A DNA stretch of 64,000 nucleotides from NCBI GenBank assembly GCA_033002965.1, contig JAURVB010012380.1, forward strand, positions 36,048 through 100,047, written 5' to 3'. The notes below the pieces were generated by a model. It ran no database searches, was not told the DNA's origin, and was given only the letters and a program-made list of their open reading frames with translations. Positions 1 to 12,379 of the stretch are shown here, piece after piece (position 1 is the stretch's first letter; each line of letters starts with the position of its first letter). Both the position numbers and the translations under genes were made by a program. This stretch comes from Piper betle (taxonomy: Eukaryota > Streptophyta > Magnoliopsida > Piperales > Piperaceae).

Positions 1-221
1 AAAAAATATCTTTAAAATTAAAATTAAAATTTATCTGCCATGACATGATATCTTATCTAGTTTATATTAAAATTTTCCTTTTAAAAGAAATAATGAAAGA
101 GTTGAACTTCGTAACATGAAGTTTCAATACAAACACAATATGGACTCGTGTCGGATTCGGACCATTAGGGTCCGTTTGGCAAGCTCCATCTTGATTCACT
201 CACTACCGCCGGAAAACGGCG
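1..221. other. Upstream flank, no gene seen
   Basis: The stretch is AT-rich at first and turns GC-rich just before the start codon at 222. It probably holds the promoter and 5' leader of the DTW-domain gene. I see no clear TATA box or other site that I would defend. Confidence 0.4.
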
Positions 222-3200
222 ATGCTCTCGCCGGCAAGGCTGCCGACCATGAGGTGCGCCTCCCCTCCGGCCATCCTCTGTGGCATGAACATCGATGCCC
301 GCCCGATGAATTTCGCCGCTGCGGCCGCCGACAACGGCGGAGCGACGGCGGCGGTGGCGGCTGGAGGTATTGGCCTGGCCGCGTGGCAGGGCTGGGGAAC
401 GTCGTCGCCGGTGCCGTCCACGGTGGTTTATGTGATATAGGAGTTGAGGATGTTGGAGAAGGATTTGGACTCGAAGATGAGCTTCGGCGGCCTTGGTGGC
501 AAGCTGCAGGTATGTTTTCTTGTTGCAAAAAGATTGAATCTTTTCCTGCATTCGATACTAGCTAGTAGTGCTTCGGATTCCTCGTTCTATTCGATTTATC
601 GATTTATTCAATTTCTTATTGTTAATGATTCAATGCTCTAAATGTGGCACATTAGACGTTGCTAAGCTGGTTTTTAAGGAGTTTTTGATTGATGTTAATA
701 ATGAGAAACCAATCCATGAATATGCTATGTGAATGTAATTGCAGTTCTATCTTCTTGTTTTGGGTTTCTGTGAGTAGAAATGCCTGTGTGATATATTGAA
801 AAAGGATACGTATAGAAATACATGAATGTTCTGTGACATACAAACATGAGAAGAAATGTTTTTGTCATAGATTGAGTGATTTCAGCGGAATTCATTAAAA
901 AAAGAAAGTGCTATTGATGGTTACCTTTTCACATCTCATTCTCTGTCCAACGGCATTTCACGGTTTGCAAACAGTGGCTTTCAATTTTGTGCTTTAACTC
1001 TTTTGGTTCCAAACCCTGGCAAATCTTTTGTTATATTTTGAAGAAAATTGACGTGGGACATCTTGGTATGATCTAGTAAATTGGTCTAGTCTAAACACGG
1101 GTTGCAAGTCATTGTCTGATTTACATGTCAGAGATTGAAACACGAATTGTTGCGTAAAATCTTGGGCTCTTCGCTTAGGTTATTTTTTGTGGTTTTTCAT
1201 TTTTCAAACCTATATTTAATAGTAGTATTTTATGGTGGTAGACTGATTTATAAATTATGTGTTTTTGACTTTGTTAAATAAAAATGCTTTATCAACCCCT
1301 TGCACTTTCATTGTGCTTCTGCAGGAAGATTTTGGAATTCAAGAGGACAAAAAGCATAGAACAAAATACCAAATCTTTATATGATTCAGAAGATAAACTT
1401 CAATTTTTTCGCAGCTCAGCAGATAGCATGCCGCCGCTTGCTTGGAAGCAGGGGATACCTTTGCCAAAGGGTATTTCTGATCTTTGAGGAAGCTTTACTT
1501 TACTCTTTGTTAATTCTTATACTTATTTGTCATGTTTCATTCGAATTTTGTTTTTTCCCCTTGGAAAGGGCATTTTGGTTAGATGTGAACTCCTACAAAA
1601 TAGTTTAATCGTCTTGGAAAATTTTTTCAAAATCTCAATTTGTCTTGCAACAAAATCAGGTACCAATGCGTTCAGTATATAGCAGTGTTGGCTCGCTTTG
1701 GAAGATTGTATGTGCTTTAAATTGATGTCATCCTCTCTGTGGCATGGGATGCGGTTTTGGCTGTACATGCATCCAAAGGTGTGAATTTTATGAGCAGTTT
1801 CTGTCTCTGGCTTGATGTATTTCTTATTACGTTCCTCGCTTGAACAGGATTTTTTAAGGCAAAACAACACTGGAAAGTTGCTGTGGCAAGTATTTGGAGT
1901 CCAAGCTGCAACTTTGTGCCTTTTTGGAATCCATGAACATAAAGAAATTATGTGGAATATCTTTAAGCACTCAGGTATGTCTTAAACTCTCTCTTTCTCT
2001 CTCTCACATTGATGCCTTACATTATTGTTCATACTATTCTTGCTCTTCCAGTTTTCTGATTAGTAAGATGAGTATCAAGCTTTGTAGTTGATGCCATATA
2101 TAAATATAATAGTACACTTCCTTTCTTACTTCTATTGTAAATTAAGCAATTGAGACAATGAGAAAGTCTCACAAATATTTGTGGGCCATTTGCTTCAATT
2201 GGGCATGGGAAACTGCTGATGTTCGAGGCTAATGAGAATATAAGTTGTATTTAAAAAGTTCACAAGTTGAAATCCCATTGTTTACATGCCGATTATTATC
2301 ATTTTTTCAACTTGTTATTGTGTGATATTATTAATTGTCATTTTGTCTAATTTTTTTTTTTCGGGTGTATTTGTTCTTCACGTGATTTTCCTTTGCATGT
2401 TGTCAACAATTTGATATTCAATAAAACCTTACCAGTGAAAATCCTTCTTTATGTCAGGAAAACACAAAGTCTGGCGTCTATATCCAAAGAGCAATTCTAC
2501 TACTACCTCAATTCAGAACTTTGACTGTCATAGTTCAGCTGTATTTGATGATCAGTCACTGAATGCATGCTGTTACTTCGAACTGGTGAAGACAATGTCT
2601 TTTGCGAGTTACTTTTAAAATCTCAAACTGTTATGAACTTATTGTTTTAAATACTATTTTATTATGCAGCCAGATGGTCCTCTAAATTTTGTTCTCATAG
2701 ATGGAACATGGAATAATTCAGCTGCTATGTTTATGCTTATAAAGGTACACAGCTCAACCTCATCCTCATCTTTCTACAGTATAGTGTTATTTTCTGAAGT
2801 CTTGTATTTTTAGTTTGGTGTGTAATGATTTCAAGGAGATGTCTGAATACAAAAAGAGTAGTTGTCACTATTAATAATTTGAGATTGGATGTTTATGAAT
2901 CACCCACTTATGTTGGGAGCTGTTACTAGTTTTTGGAAGGATATGTTCCAGCTAGCTAAGTAAAAGTGATTCTCGAAGTTGGGTGTTTTTTCAACCAGTT
3001 AGGGACGTTTCTGAATTTCCAATACATATTTTCCTGAGTGATTTTCCATCTTAAGTTACAATAGAAGTTCATAGAATGTAGACTTAGGTTTCATTCGGTC
3101 ATTATATCTTTGCACAACTACTATGCTCATTGAACAAGTATATGGACCGGCTCATCCAAAAATTTTTGTGGACAGGAAGAAATTCCATGCATATCTTTGT

Positions 3201-3536
3201 TAACGAAGTGCTTCTGTGATGCACAAACTGAGATAAAAAGGCCGATGAAGTCCTCTCCCTCCTAACCTCCCTCCCTCCTCACTACATCTTTTAAACATCT
3301 TTTTAAAGCAGGCCCAGCCTTCATGGGATCGCACCTGTACGGCGGCAGCAGCCATCCATCTTCTTTTGGAATTACACCTCAGGCCTGAGTTTAGCTCACA
3401 TGGGTTGGATAAGCAAGCAGCAGCAGTAGAGAATGAATTGGATGTTCTATTTGAAGCCTTGACTGGCCGTCGCCGCCAAATGGGCAGGTCTACAAGTTGC
3501 CGGGCATGGCATAACAGCATCAAAATAACATCATAG
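222..3536 (+). pseudogene. DTW-domain protein (tRNA-uridine aminocarboxypropyltransferase-like), disrupted
   Basis: DTW-domain proteins of this family transfer an aminocarboxypropyl group to uridine in tRNA. I place exons at 222-509, 1325-1470, 1686-1778, 1848-1974, 2458-2585, 2670-2744, about 3176-3231 and about 3310-3536. The core reads VLIDGTWNNSAAMF in the exon at 2670, matching the conserved DGTW motif. Other family blocks are QQIACRRLLGSRGYLC (1420-1470), LWHGMRFWLYMHPK (1737-1778) and PSWDRTCTAAAA (3316-3351). Exons 3 to 6 splice in frame with GT-AG borders. Damage seen: an in-frame TAG at 438-440 in exon 1, at least two frame changes in exon 2, another around 3200, and an apparent AT in place of GT after the block ASVMHKLR. 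The motif match makes the family firm. Whether it is a pseudogene or partly a sequence artefact is open, but the nonsense codon argues for decay. Confidence 0.8.
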
Positions 3537-4149
3537 TAGCTATATCTTGTTTAGTTCTCTCGTTCAGCATTATTGATACAACCATTCTTTTTAACAAGTG
3601 TAATGGGAAAACTGTACTTTCCAAAAGCAAGGGGGCATTCTCCATGAAACGTAGTTGTGTTCACATTGAATGGGAACATGTCATAGATCCAACTGTACTG
3701 GAAGGTCCTCCTGAGTGACCGTTTCTGTACACATTAGAGTTAATGGCTTTCAGAAGGCTTTTTGCGTTGATTGAATGATCTTTGAATTGTGAACATTAGC
3801 TCTTCTCATTTTATTGCAGGGTCCTTATCATGCAACTAAATAGATCTCAACAAATTTACCGAAGGGAGAGTGCCAATAGTTACACAGAACGGATTTTAGA
3901 AAGCATATTATATATAATAAAAAATACCGTTGACGGTGCACAATCCGTCAATGTCTACATAAACCATGTAAAGCCTCAAAAGTTACATGATTTACTACAT
4001 TAAAACACAAGCATCATGGTTGGAAACATAATCTGTCAACATTAGAAGTTTTCCACGAGCTATCTATTCGCATATAGCAGCTAACTGTAATATATTTTTT
4101 TACAAAGTACAAAAAATGTATTACTTACAAAACAACAAAATATCAGCTA
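3537..4149. other. Intergenic, no gene seen
   Basis: This is the 3' flank of the DTW-domain gene followed by AT-rich sequence. I see no coding motif on either strand. Confidence 0.4.
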
Positions 4150-5581
4150 ACTATAACCATTTGCTTAACAAGTTATACTCATTATCTTCATCAAGCTTCT
4201 TCATTAACTTGTAGAAATATTTACCATGATAGTTCAATGGGGTGGCTTTCATTAACGGCACAAGTGCGCCCCGTACTCTCTGTTTAATAATGTTGTTTCC
4301 CTACAAAAGAAAAATCACATAAATTATATAAATTCTTGTTTGGAAAAAAAGAAAATATGTTACAACATGTATGTATACCTGAATTATATTCAAGAGTGCT
4401 TTCATAAGATAATTTCCATATTGATCTGGAACTTATTCCATCAATTCTTTATCTTATAACTTTGAAACTATCTCTTCCAATATTATTGAGCAGTACTTCA
4501 ACAATGCTTCCACCACTCGACTTCGGAACTTATGTTTGGACATTGGCGCATAAAAGCTACTCAAATGATTGCATATGATGGCTTGGATGGAATCACACTT
4601 TGTTCTGTAACACAATTGACAACAAAATTGCTGCAAAGAAATAGCTCAAGATGAAACCATGGAGCTTGTTGTATAAAAAATTATATACGTTTACATGCAT
4701 CTCATATCGACGGTAATATATAATTAAGCCTTACCCATATTGGCCTATTGAAAGAACAACCGAGTTATAAGCAATTGTTTTGACTAGATGGCCTCTTTGA
4801 GCTGTTGACTTTGTATCCTATTCCGTTGTAAATAAACGGATCTTATTGTAACGTAGATCTACCGTTCATGGTCTTAAAATTCTATAATAATGGAAACAGG
4901 CAACCCTAGTCACCATTTTCATATCTGGTTCACTTGTAAGCTTTACCGGGAATGTATGGAATGCACTCGTTGAAAAATAGATAAGCATTAGGTTTAACTG
5001 CCATTCTCATACATTGTGCTGATGCCGTGCGGAAGATGAACTACAATAATGCAATTAAATAAGTTCAAATCATTAAATATTACCAATTAAATAATCTAAT
5101 GCACGTTAATCAATTAAGAAATAATTAATTATTACCTGCAGCTTCTCATAATCAAACCTTTTAAGTCACTCATTGATCACACAACGGCCCTCATGGTAGG
5201 ATATTAAAATTTCGAAATATCCACAAATTGAGTTAAAAAACATATCCACTAATCTTCCATCCGTTCTTATTATCGTAATAGGACATTGAATACAACCTAA
5301 TTAGAAAATTAAGAACAAACCCACATGTTAAAAAAATCACGCGAATAGTTACTTGAATGTTTCTTAATTATAAAAATAATCATCTTCAACCTACGAGGTT
5401 AATATTTGTTTGACTTTTAAAAAAGTTTAAAACCAGTTGCCGGATTTAATTTCAATAAATACTCTTACTTGCCACATCAACTGATCATGTTTCCATTAAT
5501 TTCTTTTGATGATTACTCGCTCATACTATTTTATTGAAAATAGCACTATCTACATATATATTATTACTTAATTATCTGCAC

Positions 5582-5624
<43 letters not shown>

Positions 5625-5981
5625 TTAGTGGCATAAAAATTCAACCCCCTTATTGTAAAAATTTTCATGGAACTAGAACTTAATTAGAACCAAAAAGAAA
5701 AAAAAACGTCACCCATGCTGGTTGTGTTTTGCAAGTTGAACGAGAAGTCGAGGTGATCTGCTTAATTTCAAAAGTATTGATTCTAATTCTCTCTGGCTGT
5801 ATGCACTGAACATTGTTTGGAGCACAGATTGGCCGAAGAGGTTTATCATAATCAAATTCATATACTTCAAGCTGACTGTGTTGTAAATTGCTATCCATTG
5901 CAGTTGTTTTTGTCTAATAAGATTTTGCAACTCTAGTGCACCTTCACGCCTCACGGCCATGTCGACACTGATAGCATCCAT
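4150..5981 (-). pseudogene. Pumilio-repeat RNA-binding protein remnant
   Basis: Pumilio (PUF) proteins bind RNA through tandem helical repeats. On the minus strand a first block at 5981-5709 reads MNLIMINLFGQSVLQTMF and then SPRLLVQLAKHNQHG, resembling a PUF repeat core (DPFGxxVxQ) followed by a next repeat (LVxLxxxxHG). A second block at about 5200-5145 contains HEGRCVINE and FDYEKLQ. A third at about 4800-4735 reads LVKTIAYNSVVLSIGQYG. A fourth at 4636-4385 includes MSKHKFRSRVVEALLKYC and DQYGNYLMKALLNIIQ, and a fifth reads KQRVRGALVPLMKATPLNYHGKYF (4290-4200, written here in part). Stops and frame changes separate or interrupt the blocks, for example after IVSKL near 4454, so this is a decayed copy. 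It resembles the divergent plant APUM group rather than classical Pumilio. The family call rests on repeat spacing and is moderately secure. Confidence 0.55.
5587..5621. repeat. (AT)n microsatellite
   Basis: About 17 uninterrupted AT dinucleotides lie inside the Pumilio remnant. Length is likely to be polymorphic. Confidence 0.9.
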
Positions 5982-6022
5982 TTTGTCACTTGCAAAATGT
6001 GAGAAATTATTTATATCACAAG

Positions 6023-6478
6023 TAGGGTTGTTAATTGAACGAGCTAGTTCGTGAGTATTTAGCGTTCGGCTCGGTTTGACTCGACTCGGAACTTAACATT
6101 TAAATGCTCGAGCTCGAACTCGAATCTTATAAGCCGAGTTTGAGCAAGGTTATATTCGATTCGACTCGACTCGACTCGACTCGTGGCTCGACTCGAACTC
6201 GACTCGATAAAATAATATAATAATATATTTTTTTATAATATATATATATATACATAATATAATAATAATGAAGTTGGTAAATATTCAAGTGGATGGTTTT
6301 AAGGTTGTAGGTTCAATCCACAGTGATTGAATTTTTTTTTAAAAATATTCAAGTCGAACTCACACATGTATGTTTAAAACTCGTTCGATCTCGAATTGAG
6401 TTCGAACGAGTTTTAAACTATTCGAGTTGAATTCGAACACAAATTGAGCTCGGCTCGCTCACTCGATTAGCACCCCTA
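6023..6478. mobile_element. hAT-like MITE (456 bp) with perfect 8-bp TSD
   Basis: The element begins TAGGGTTGTTAATTGA and ends TCGATTAGCACCCCTA, which are imperfect inverted copies of each other. It is flanked by the identical 8-mer ATCACAAG at 6015-6022 and 6479-6486. An 8-bp duplication with TAGGG-type termini is the signature of the hAT superfamily. The inside is rich in CTCGA and GACTC motifs, including a pure (GACTC)n run near 6165-6182. No transposase coding is present, so it would depend on an autonomous relative. Confidence 0.85.
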
Positions 6479-6486
6479 ATCACAAG

Positions 6487-8100
6487 TATTAATTAAAGAT
6501 CAAATTGAATAAGATATATTGGTTGTTTTTTGTCCACAAATTACCTTGGAGTGCCAAAGCATGCTCAAACATGACATCCTCAAATCTTGCAACGCATTCA
6601 GAAAATATTAATCTTCAAATTACAAAATTTATCTTTTGGTACCATGATTTATATTTAAATATCTGAAAAACTTATGACAAGTATTTGCTGGGCATATTCT
6701 TTGATAGTACTTGTTGGAACCAAATTATTCATGAAATTGGTCGACCTTAATGCAGAAGCAATATGCTTGGGCGTCCCCATGAATTCCTTCCTACAATCTT
6801 TACAACATCTACATGATGAAACTAAACTTGAAACCAATGTTGCCGATCTTTGTGAAGTTGCATGGAACGAAACTCGTGAATCAAGAAAGGAGAAGGAGAA
6901 TTTGATGGCGTTGAAGCATATTGGCCACCCTGGACGTGTTTGCTTTAAATAACTCTTAAATTCTATTCAAGTACTTGTTCTGATGGTGCTAAGAACTCTA
7001 TATTACTCATTGTGCAAGGTGACGTTACACTTCATGGCTATTAATACAAAATCTATTATATAAGAAAATCTACTTGGATCCACTTGATTTGACATTGAAA
7101 AATGGGTGCATGGAGGAGTTGCAGGCTGATCATCATCTTGGCCGTTTCAATGGTTCGCCCACCCATGGTACATAGTATAGTATGAACTATACGAGCGTTA
7201 TGCGTACGTCATAATGTATTACACCTCATATGATACTTTACTTAACCTTAATTATGAGACAAAGCGTTGATCGAATAGTATAAACTATAGCTATTTGGTT
7301 CCTTAATTTTGAAAGTATACTTAATATAATCTTACTATAACTATAAGAAACTTTATTATAGATTTGTATTATAATAAATAGATATTTACTTATTATAGTC
7401 TTATATGTTATGTGTATATCTAATATTCTTAATATATTATTATTTTTAGTTAATTAGTTGATATTTGTTAGTTTATTAATTTTATAAATCGTATATAATT
7501 TTATATGTTTGAGTTTTAGTTGATTTAGGTTTTCCATGTCTAATATTAATAATAAAAGGGTTAAATTATAATTCAATTTTATTTTATGAATAGATTATAA
7601 GGATTATATTGTAAAATAGTTTAAAGACACGTAACATACGCTAATTTAAAAAATTCATCAATAAGAAATTAATATTTTTGTGAATAGATAGACTCGTAGT
7701 AGATTAAGGATCAGTGGATAATTATAAATATATTATAAAAAAGATAATGATTGATATGATAATAAAAATTAATTTATTAATAAATATGAAAAGTATTTTA
7801 ATTAATGACGATTACTCTTTAAAAAATTGTATAAAATTTGGAAGCGGTTAATTTTTTTTAAATGTCATAAAATTACGGTTATACAAAAAGAAAATTTCGG
7901 GCACGGTCATTCGGACCTGTCCACAGTCCGAAAAGGCTTCTTCCTCGACCTTTCTACCAAACCCTTGAAACCGTCGCCATTTCCAACCCTCTGCTAGCAA
8001 AGATTGAATCTTTATCGAGTCCGCAACCTGCAATTCATGGTCTCTTCCTTCGTTTTGATTTGTTGATTCGATTCGATCCGGTAGATTGAGGGAAGGTGCG
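6487..8100. other. Intergenic; no supported gene
   Basis: Open frames of 60 to 92 codons lie on opposite strands at 6655-6952, but I recognise no domain in either. 7160-7850 is very AT-rich and featureless. 7890-8100 becomes GC-richer and is the likely promoter and 5' leader of the gene at 8101. Confidence 0.4.
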
Positions 8101-10687
8101 ATGGGTGGCGAGCATGGCGGCGGCCATGGAGTGCCGGAGGACTTCAGAACCAAAGTCTGGAGCATGACCGGCGGCCCCTACTGCAGGCCCAAGCACTGGA
8201 AACGCAACACCGCCATCGCCATGTTCGGAATCTTCCTCGTCTGCATCCCCATCGCCATGAAATCCGCCGAGCTAGAGGTTAGTTTTTTTGGTTCTTCTTT
8301 GTCGCGCATTTATATATGATGGGAAAGATTGGTAAATTGAATCTCATCCAGAGCTGCATTGGTGAGTATTGTGTTGTCTGATGATAAAGAATCGTTTATT
8401 TGTTTTCGATGTTTTTGTGAATCTAACAGTTGTTAAATGGAATGGAAGTTCTTGCTGTGTTCCGATCAACTAAGCAGGTTTTTAACTGGCTAGCCTTTCG
8501 GGGTTATAAACTTGTGGAATTGATAAAACGATATCCCTTGGAAGAAGCGGTTTTTGAGTTGGTGGTAATTTTAGTACAGTGGATTGTAATTTGACTGCCA
8601 GAGTAGGTTTGGATCGCCATGGAATCTTGCTGATCTTGGGGTTTTGGGATTCTTCATTTGATGGTCGGTTCTCTTTTGTATGATTGGCTGCTTGTCTGAG
8701 CCGGGTGTGATTTGTTGCATAGAAAGGGTTGTTGGAAAGAACATTAATTGTAAATCTCACCTAGATCTGCATGTATACAATATTGTATGATGATTGTTTA
8801 ATTCCCATGATTTGTGTATCTGAAGGTTGTTGGATGGAGGTTCTTGTCGTGTCTTCTATCAACCAAACAAATTGTTTCTGGCTAGTCATTAAGGAATCTA
8901 AGCATATCAAATTGTTGTGTTTTTTCGAATTGTCTTCTGGTGATGCTCTAGACTGGAGTAGGTTTGAACCTAGAAAACAAGTTTGTTATAGTTTATTGAT
9001 AAAGGTCACCATGAGCTGCATTACATGCTTTGTTCTCTTGATAGGTAATTTCTGTCTTTATGTTAATTCTGAAGGTTGTGTTGATAAAAACCACTGTGAC
9101 CTACATTGGTGTGCTTTGTTATGATGAGAGCTTATTTCTTCTATTTTTTACGTCAAGCACAAAGAATTTTAAATGATCCCTCCTTGGAATATGCCTCGAA
9201 TGAGGACATTGGGGTTTGAAACCCGCCAGCTCCACTCACTTTCCAACTTCCTCACTTGAGTTAGTGGGTGTAGTAAATCACCTTGTAAAAAGAAAAATCT
9301 AAATGGTGACAATACATTTATTGGTCAGTTAGAAATCTAGAGAGATCAACTTGTTAGAATCACTATCGTTGTAAAATGCATTTTTTATATCAAAATGGAA
9401 CATGAGGCTAATTTTGCTGGTCAGTTGGAATTAGGACTTTAATTAATTTATGCTTTGACACTTTATGAGGAGAGGGATCCTTATTCTTACATCTTTACAT
9501 GACCCCCGCATTAAAATTGCCTTTTTCCTGTGGGATAGAGTCGCCTTTTATTTGTGCTTATACAGTTGCTACGTACATCCATGGAAATGCCTTTATTTGT
9601 GCTTACATATTTTCTTAATTTCTGTGGTACTGTCCTTTCCTTTGTAGAATCCACTTGTTTGGATTTTTTATTTAAAAGCCATAATTTAACTTAGACAATG
9701 TGCTGAAAATAACAAACAAATGGCAAGTGCTTTTTCATGTGTCTCTGAAACTTACTTAACTTTGCTTTGTCACGTAGTTTCTTTGTTTCTTCTCCCTAAT
9801 GTTCTCTACAGCTCTTTTTAGTAATGAGACAATAGGTGTTTCTTCTTAAGGAATGGCAGTTGTTTCTTCACACAATGGGAATGATGTTTCAGAAGGGAAG
9901 TGATAAACATCATTTTTGAAATGGTTGTTTAGGCTGAGCAGATTTTGGTCCAAACCATAGTAACTGAATGTCAGTTCAGTTTGGACCTTTGGTAAATTTT
10001 TTAAGTGTTCAATTTTCGGTTTGGAACTGAACCAAACTAAAACTGATTGAAACACCAAAAAATAATTTTTTAATATTTATTTTTATGTGGGATATTATTA
10101 TTATTATTTTTATATATTTATGAATTTGTTTGATATGTTTCATATAATATCTTTGGATAGAATATTTTTGAATGCGATTATTATGATGATTAAAATTATA
10201 TTATAACTTTATTTGTTATAAAAATAATAATTAATTTTAATACAGCTTTAATAATTTTGATTTTCCTAAAACCGAACTTGGTTTGGTTTTGAGGTAAATT
10301 CGGGTTTATTTTAATGTTAAATTTCAGCCGTGGAATTTTATTTTGGAAATTCGGTTTGGTTCAGCTTTTTGGTTCAGAACCGAGCCGACCGAATGCTCTG
10401 CCTAGGTTGTAGGTTGTTTATGATCTCATTAGTGAATGGTCAACATGGCAACTCTTCGTGTCTAATTGTTGTTTTTGTTACCTCAAGAGTCCAACTTGAG
10501 ATTTGCATTCTCTTTTATTTTGAAATTTTACATGTTAGTGTCTAATTTGATGTTGGTGTTGATGTTCGATTTATACCTAAATTAGAACCTGATGATCTTT
10601 TATCATCTGCAGCGGCGACCACACGAACCTGTACGCCCAATCCCTTCTCAGCTCTGGTGCAAAAACATTGGAAACAAGGATTATTGA
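8101..10687 (+). CDS. Small single-pass mitochondrial complex I subunit (plant P1/NDUFB-like family)
   Basis: Two exons, 8101-8277 and 10613-10687, encode 83 residues. The start at 8101 gives a Gly/His-rich N-terminus. The motif GGPYCRPKHWKRNTA (residues about 24-38) precedes one hydrophobic segment, AMFGIFLVCIPIAM (39-52). The C-terminus is charged, with VRPIPSQLWCKN. The donor (GAG|gttagt) and acceptor (tgcag|CGG) are canonical and the frame is intact. I recall this motif set from a conserved small plant protein found in complex I preparations (At1g67350-like, a plant-specific membrane-arm subunit). The exact subunit name is from memory and should be checked. It would sit in the inner mitochondrial membrane as an accessory subunit of NADH:ubiquinone oxidoreductase. 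The 2.3-kb intron carries a MITE-like element. The gene looks functional. Confidence 0.75.
9930..10404. mobile_element. MITE-like element in intron of the complex I subunit gene
   Basis: Termini TAGGCTGAGCA and TGCTCTGCCTA are near-perfect inverted repeats. The interior is built from GGTTTGG/CCAAACC and GGTTCAGAACCG type motifs around an AT-rich core. Flanks GGTTGTTT (9923-9930) and GGTTGTAG (10405-10412) look like a degraded 8-bp target duplication. No coding capacity is seen. Confidence 0.55.
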
Positions 10688-11890
10688 TCCTCTATTATCA
10701 CCAAGCATGGCAGAACTAGGTCGTTTATAAAGTAATTTGGGGAATGTGGTTGTTTGCACTCTGGGATGCATTTACCTGGATGTTTGTTTTGTGGCTCAGC
10801 ACTTGTACTCGAATAAGCTGTTGAACTACCAAATACAATTGATGGACAGCATCATGCTGCTTGAACACTCTGTTTTTTGCATAATTATTGTATCTTTCAG
10901 GATGAAATGAAAGTTCGATAGCCTTAGAATTTGATCAATTTGGGCAAATGCCATGTGTAATGAAGAGTGCCTGTAAGGTTATTGCAGGGCTCTATGGTAA
11001 TTCCTCGATTTGGTTTGGAGCTTTGAGTGTGAATTTTGCCTGGGCCGGCGTCTGATCAGATAAATTATCAAACAAAAAGAGTATCCGACTTCTCCGACCC
11101 TGATTCTAACAGTTGCTTCCTTTTTATGTTCTCTTTCACCAATGCCTGCTATACGTGGTCCTTGGCAAGAAATTTCTGAAGAGATGAGCCAAAGAAAAGC
11201 TATAAAGCTTGCACGTTGCCAACCAGTGGCTTGGCTAGCAAAATGCAAGATAGGCTATGCTTTATGATCACTCGAACTATGCATGAAAAATTTTAACTCA
11301 TCTCTAATTAAGCGTGGAGTTAAATATTTTGACAGCGTTCCCTGATGTTCATGTCGGCTTCCTTGCATACTTCGGTGAGGTGCAAAAGTTTTTTAAATGG
11401 GTCTAATGCACGAATAAGAACTCAATGAATTCCCCTCGTCAGTAGAAAAATAAAAATAAAGTCGAGTGGGCTTTTTTAAAAGAACAAATTGATAAACAAA
11501 TAAAATTAGACTATTGGAAATTGAAATTTTATTTTTTATCGGAAAATACCTTTGGAATTTATAGTTTAATTAATTTCTATTTTGTTTAATATTTGTCTCA
11601 ATTTACTGTAATTCTCTCCTCTTCTTTGAGTGACTATTAAATCTTTTTTTACTTAGTTATTATTTATATATTGAATGTTTAAATTTTCTGGATAATAATT
11701 ACGTGAATAATTTTAAATAAGCTGTTGTTTGTATTAACCTCCATAAAAATTATTTAATAAGTTGTATTAAAGTATTAACCTCACGTAGAGTTTGACTATG
11801 ACAAATCTGGGTGGACCACATTTTATCCGTTAATACCAAAACCCTCTTGTCTCCCTTGCCCATTGATATTCAATTCCGGCAATGTCTGAT
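10688..11890. other. 3' flank and intergenic
   Basis: The 3' untranslated region of the complex I subunit gene should lie here, but I cannot fix its end. An open frame of 89 codons on the minus strand at 10979-11248 has no recognisable domain. The rest is AT-rich. Confidence 0.4.
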
Positions 11891-12379
11891 TAGGGGTGTA
11901 AACGAGCTGAGCCGAGCTAAGCAAGGATGTTTTTAAATTCGACGTGATTTCTGACAATTATATTTGAACTTGTTTAAGTATTTGACAAGTTTTGATGTAC
12001 TTGGGTTGAACTGAGCTTCGTCTCAAAATTCATGATGTTTGGATTTTGCTCGTGTTTTGCTCATTATATTTTCGAATCAAGTTCGAGCCAAGTGAATGTT
12101 TGTACTTGATTCATACTTAGACTTATATAAGATCAAATTTTTTTTCCAATACTATATAAGTTTGATTATGACCTCAATAGTATTGACGAGCCAAGTCATA
12201 CTAAGCATTTTTTCGAGTTTAAACATATCAAACTCAAATTTTTAACCATATTAAATAAAATATTTTTTAGTTCAAATTCTATTTATTATTTAATAAATTA
12301 TTTATTTTAAATGGAATATTTTTTCGAGCACCGGAGTCAACTTTAAAATACTTACGCATGTTTGGCTTGTTTGTCCCTA
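11891..12379 (+). mobile_element. hAT-like MITE, second family, copy 1
   Basis: The left end TAGGGGTGTAAACGAGC pairs with the right end GGCTTGTTTGTCCCTA as imperfect terminal inverted repeats. The flanking 8-mers TGTCTGAT and CATCCGAT match at five of eight positions, all differences being transitions, as expected of an old duplication. The inside aligns along its length with the reverse complement of 24639-25130, for example at the shared segment GACAAGTTTTG and the left-end block AAGGATGT. No coding capacity. Confidence 0.65.

Noticed and set aside
6290..6330. tRNA-like phrase GGTTCAATCCAC
   Set aside because: No acceptor stem or anticodon arm fits, and it lies inside a MITE.
6655..6952. 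92-codon plus-strand frame, briefly considered as an MLO-like or Pumilio fragment
   Set aside because: Only a few residues resemble any family; no consistent motif.
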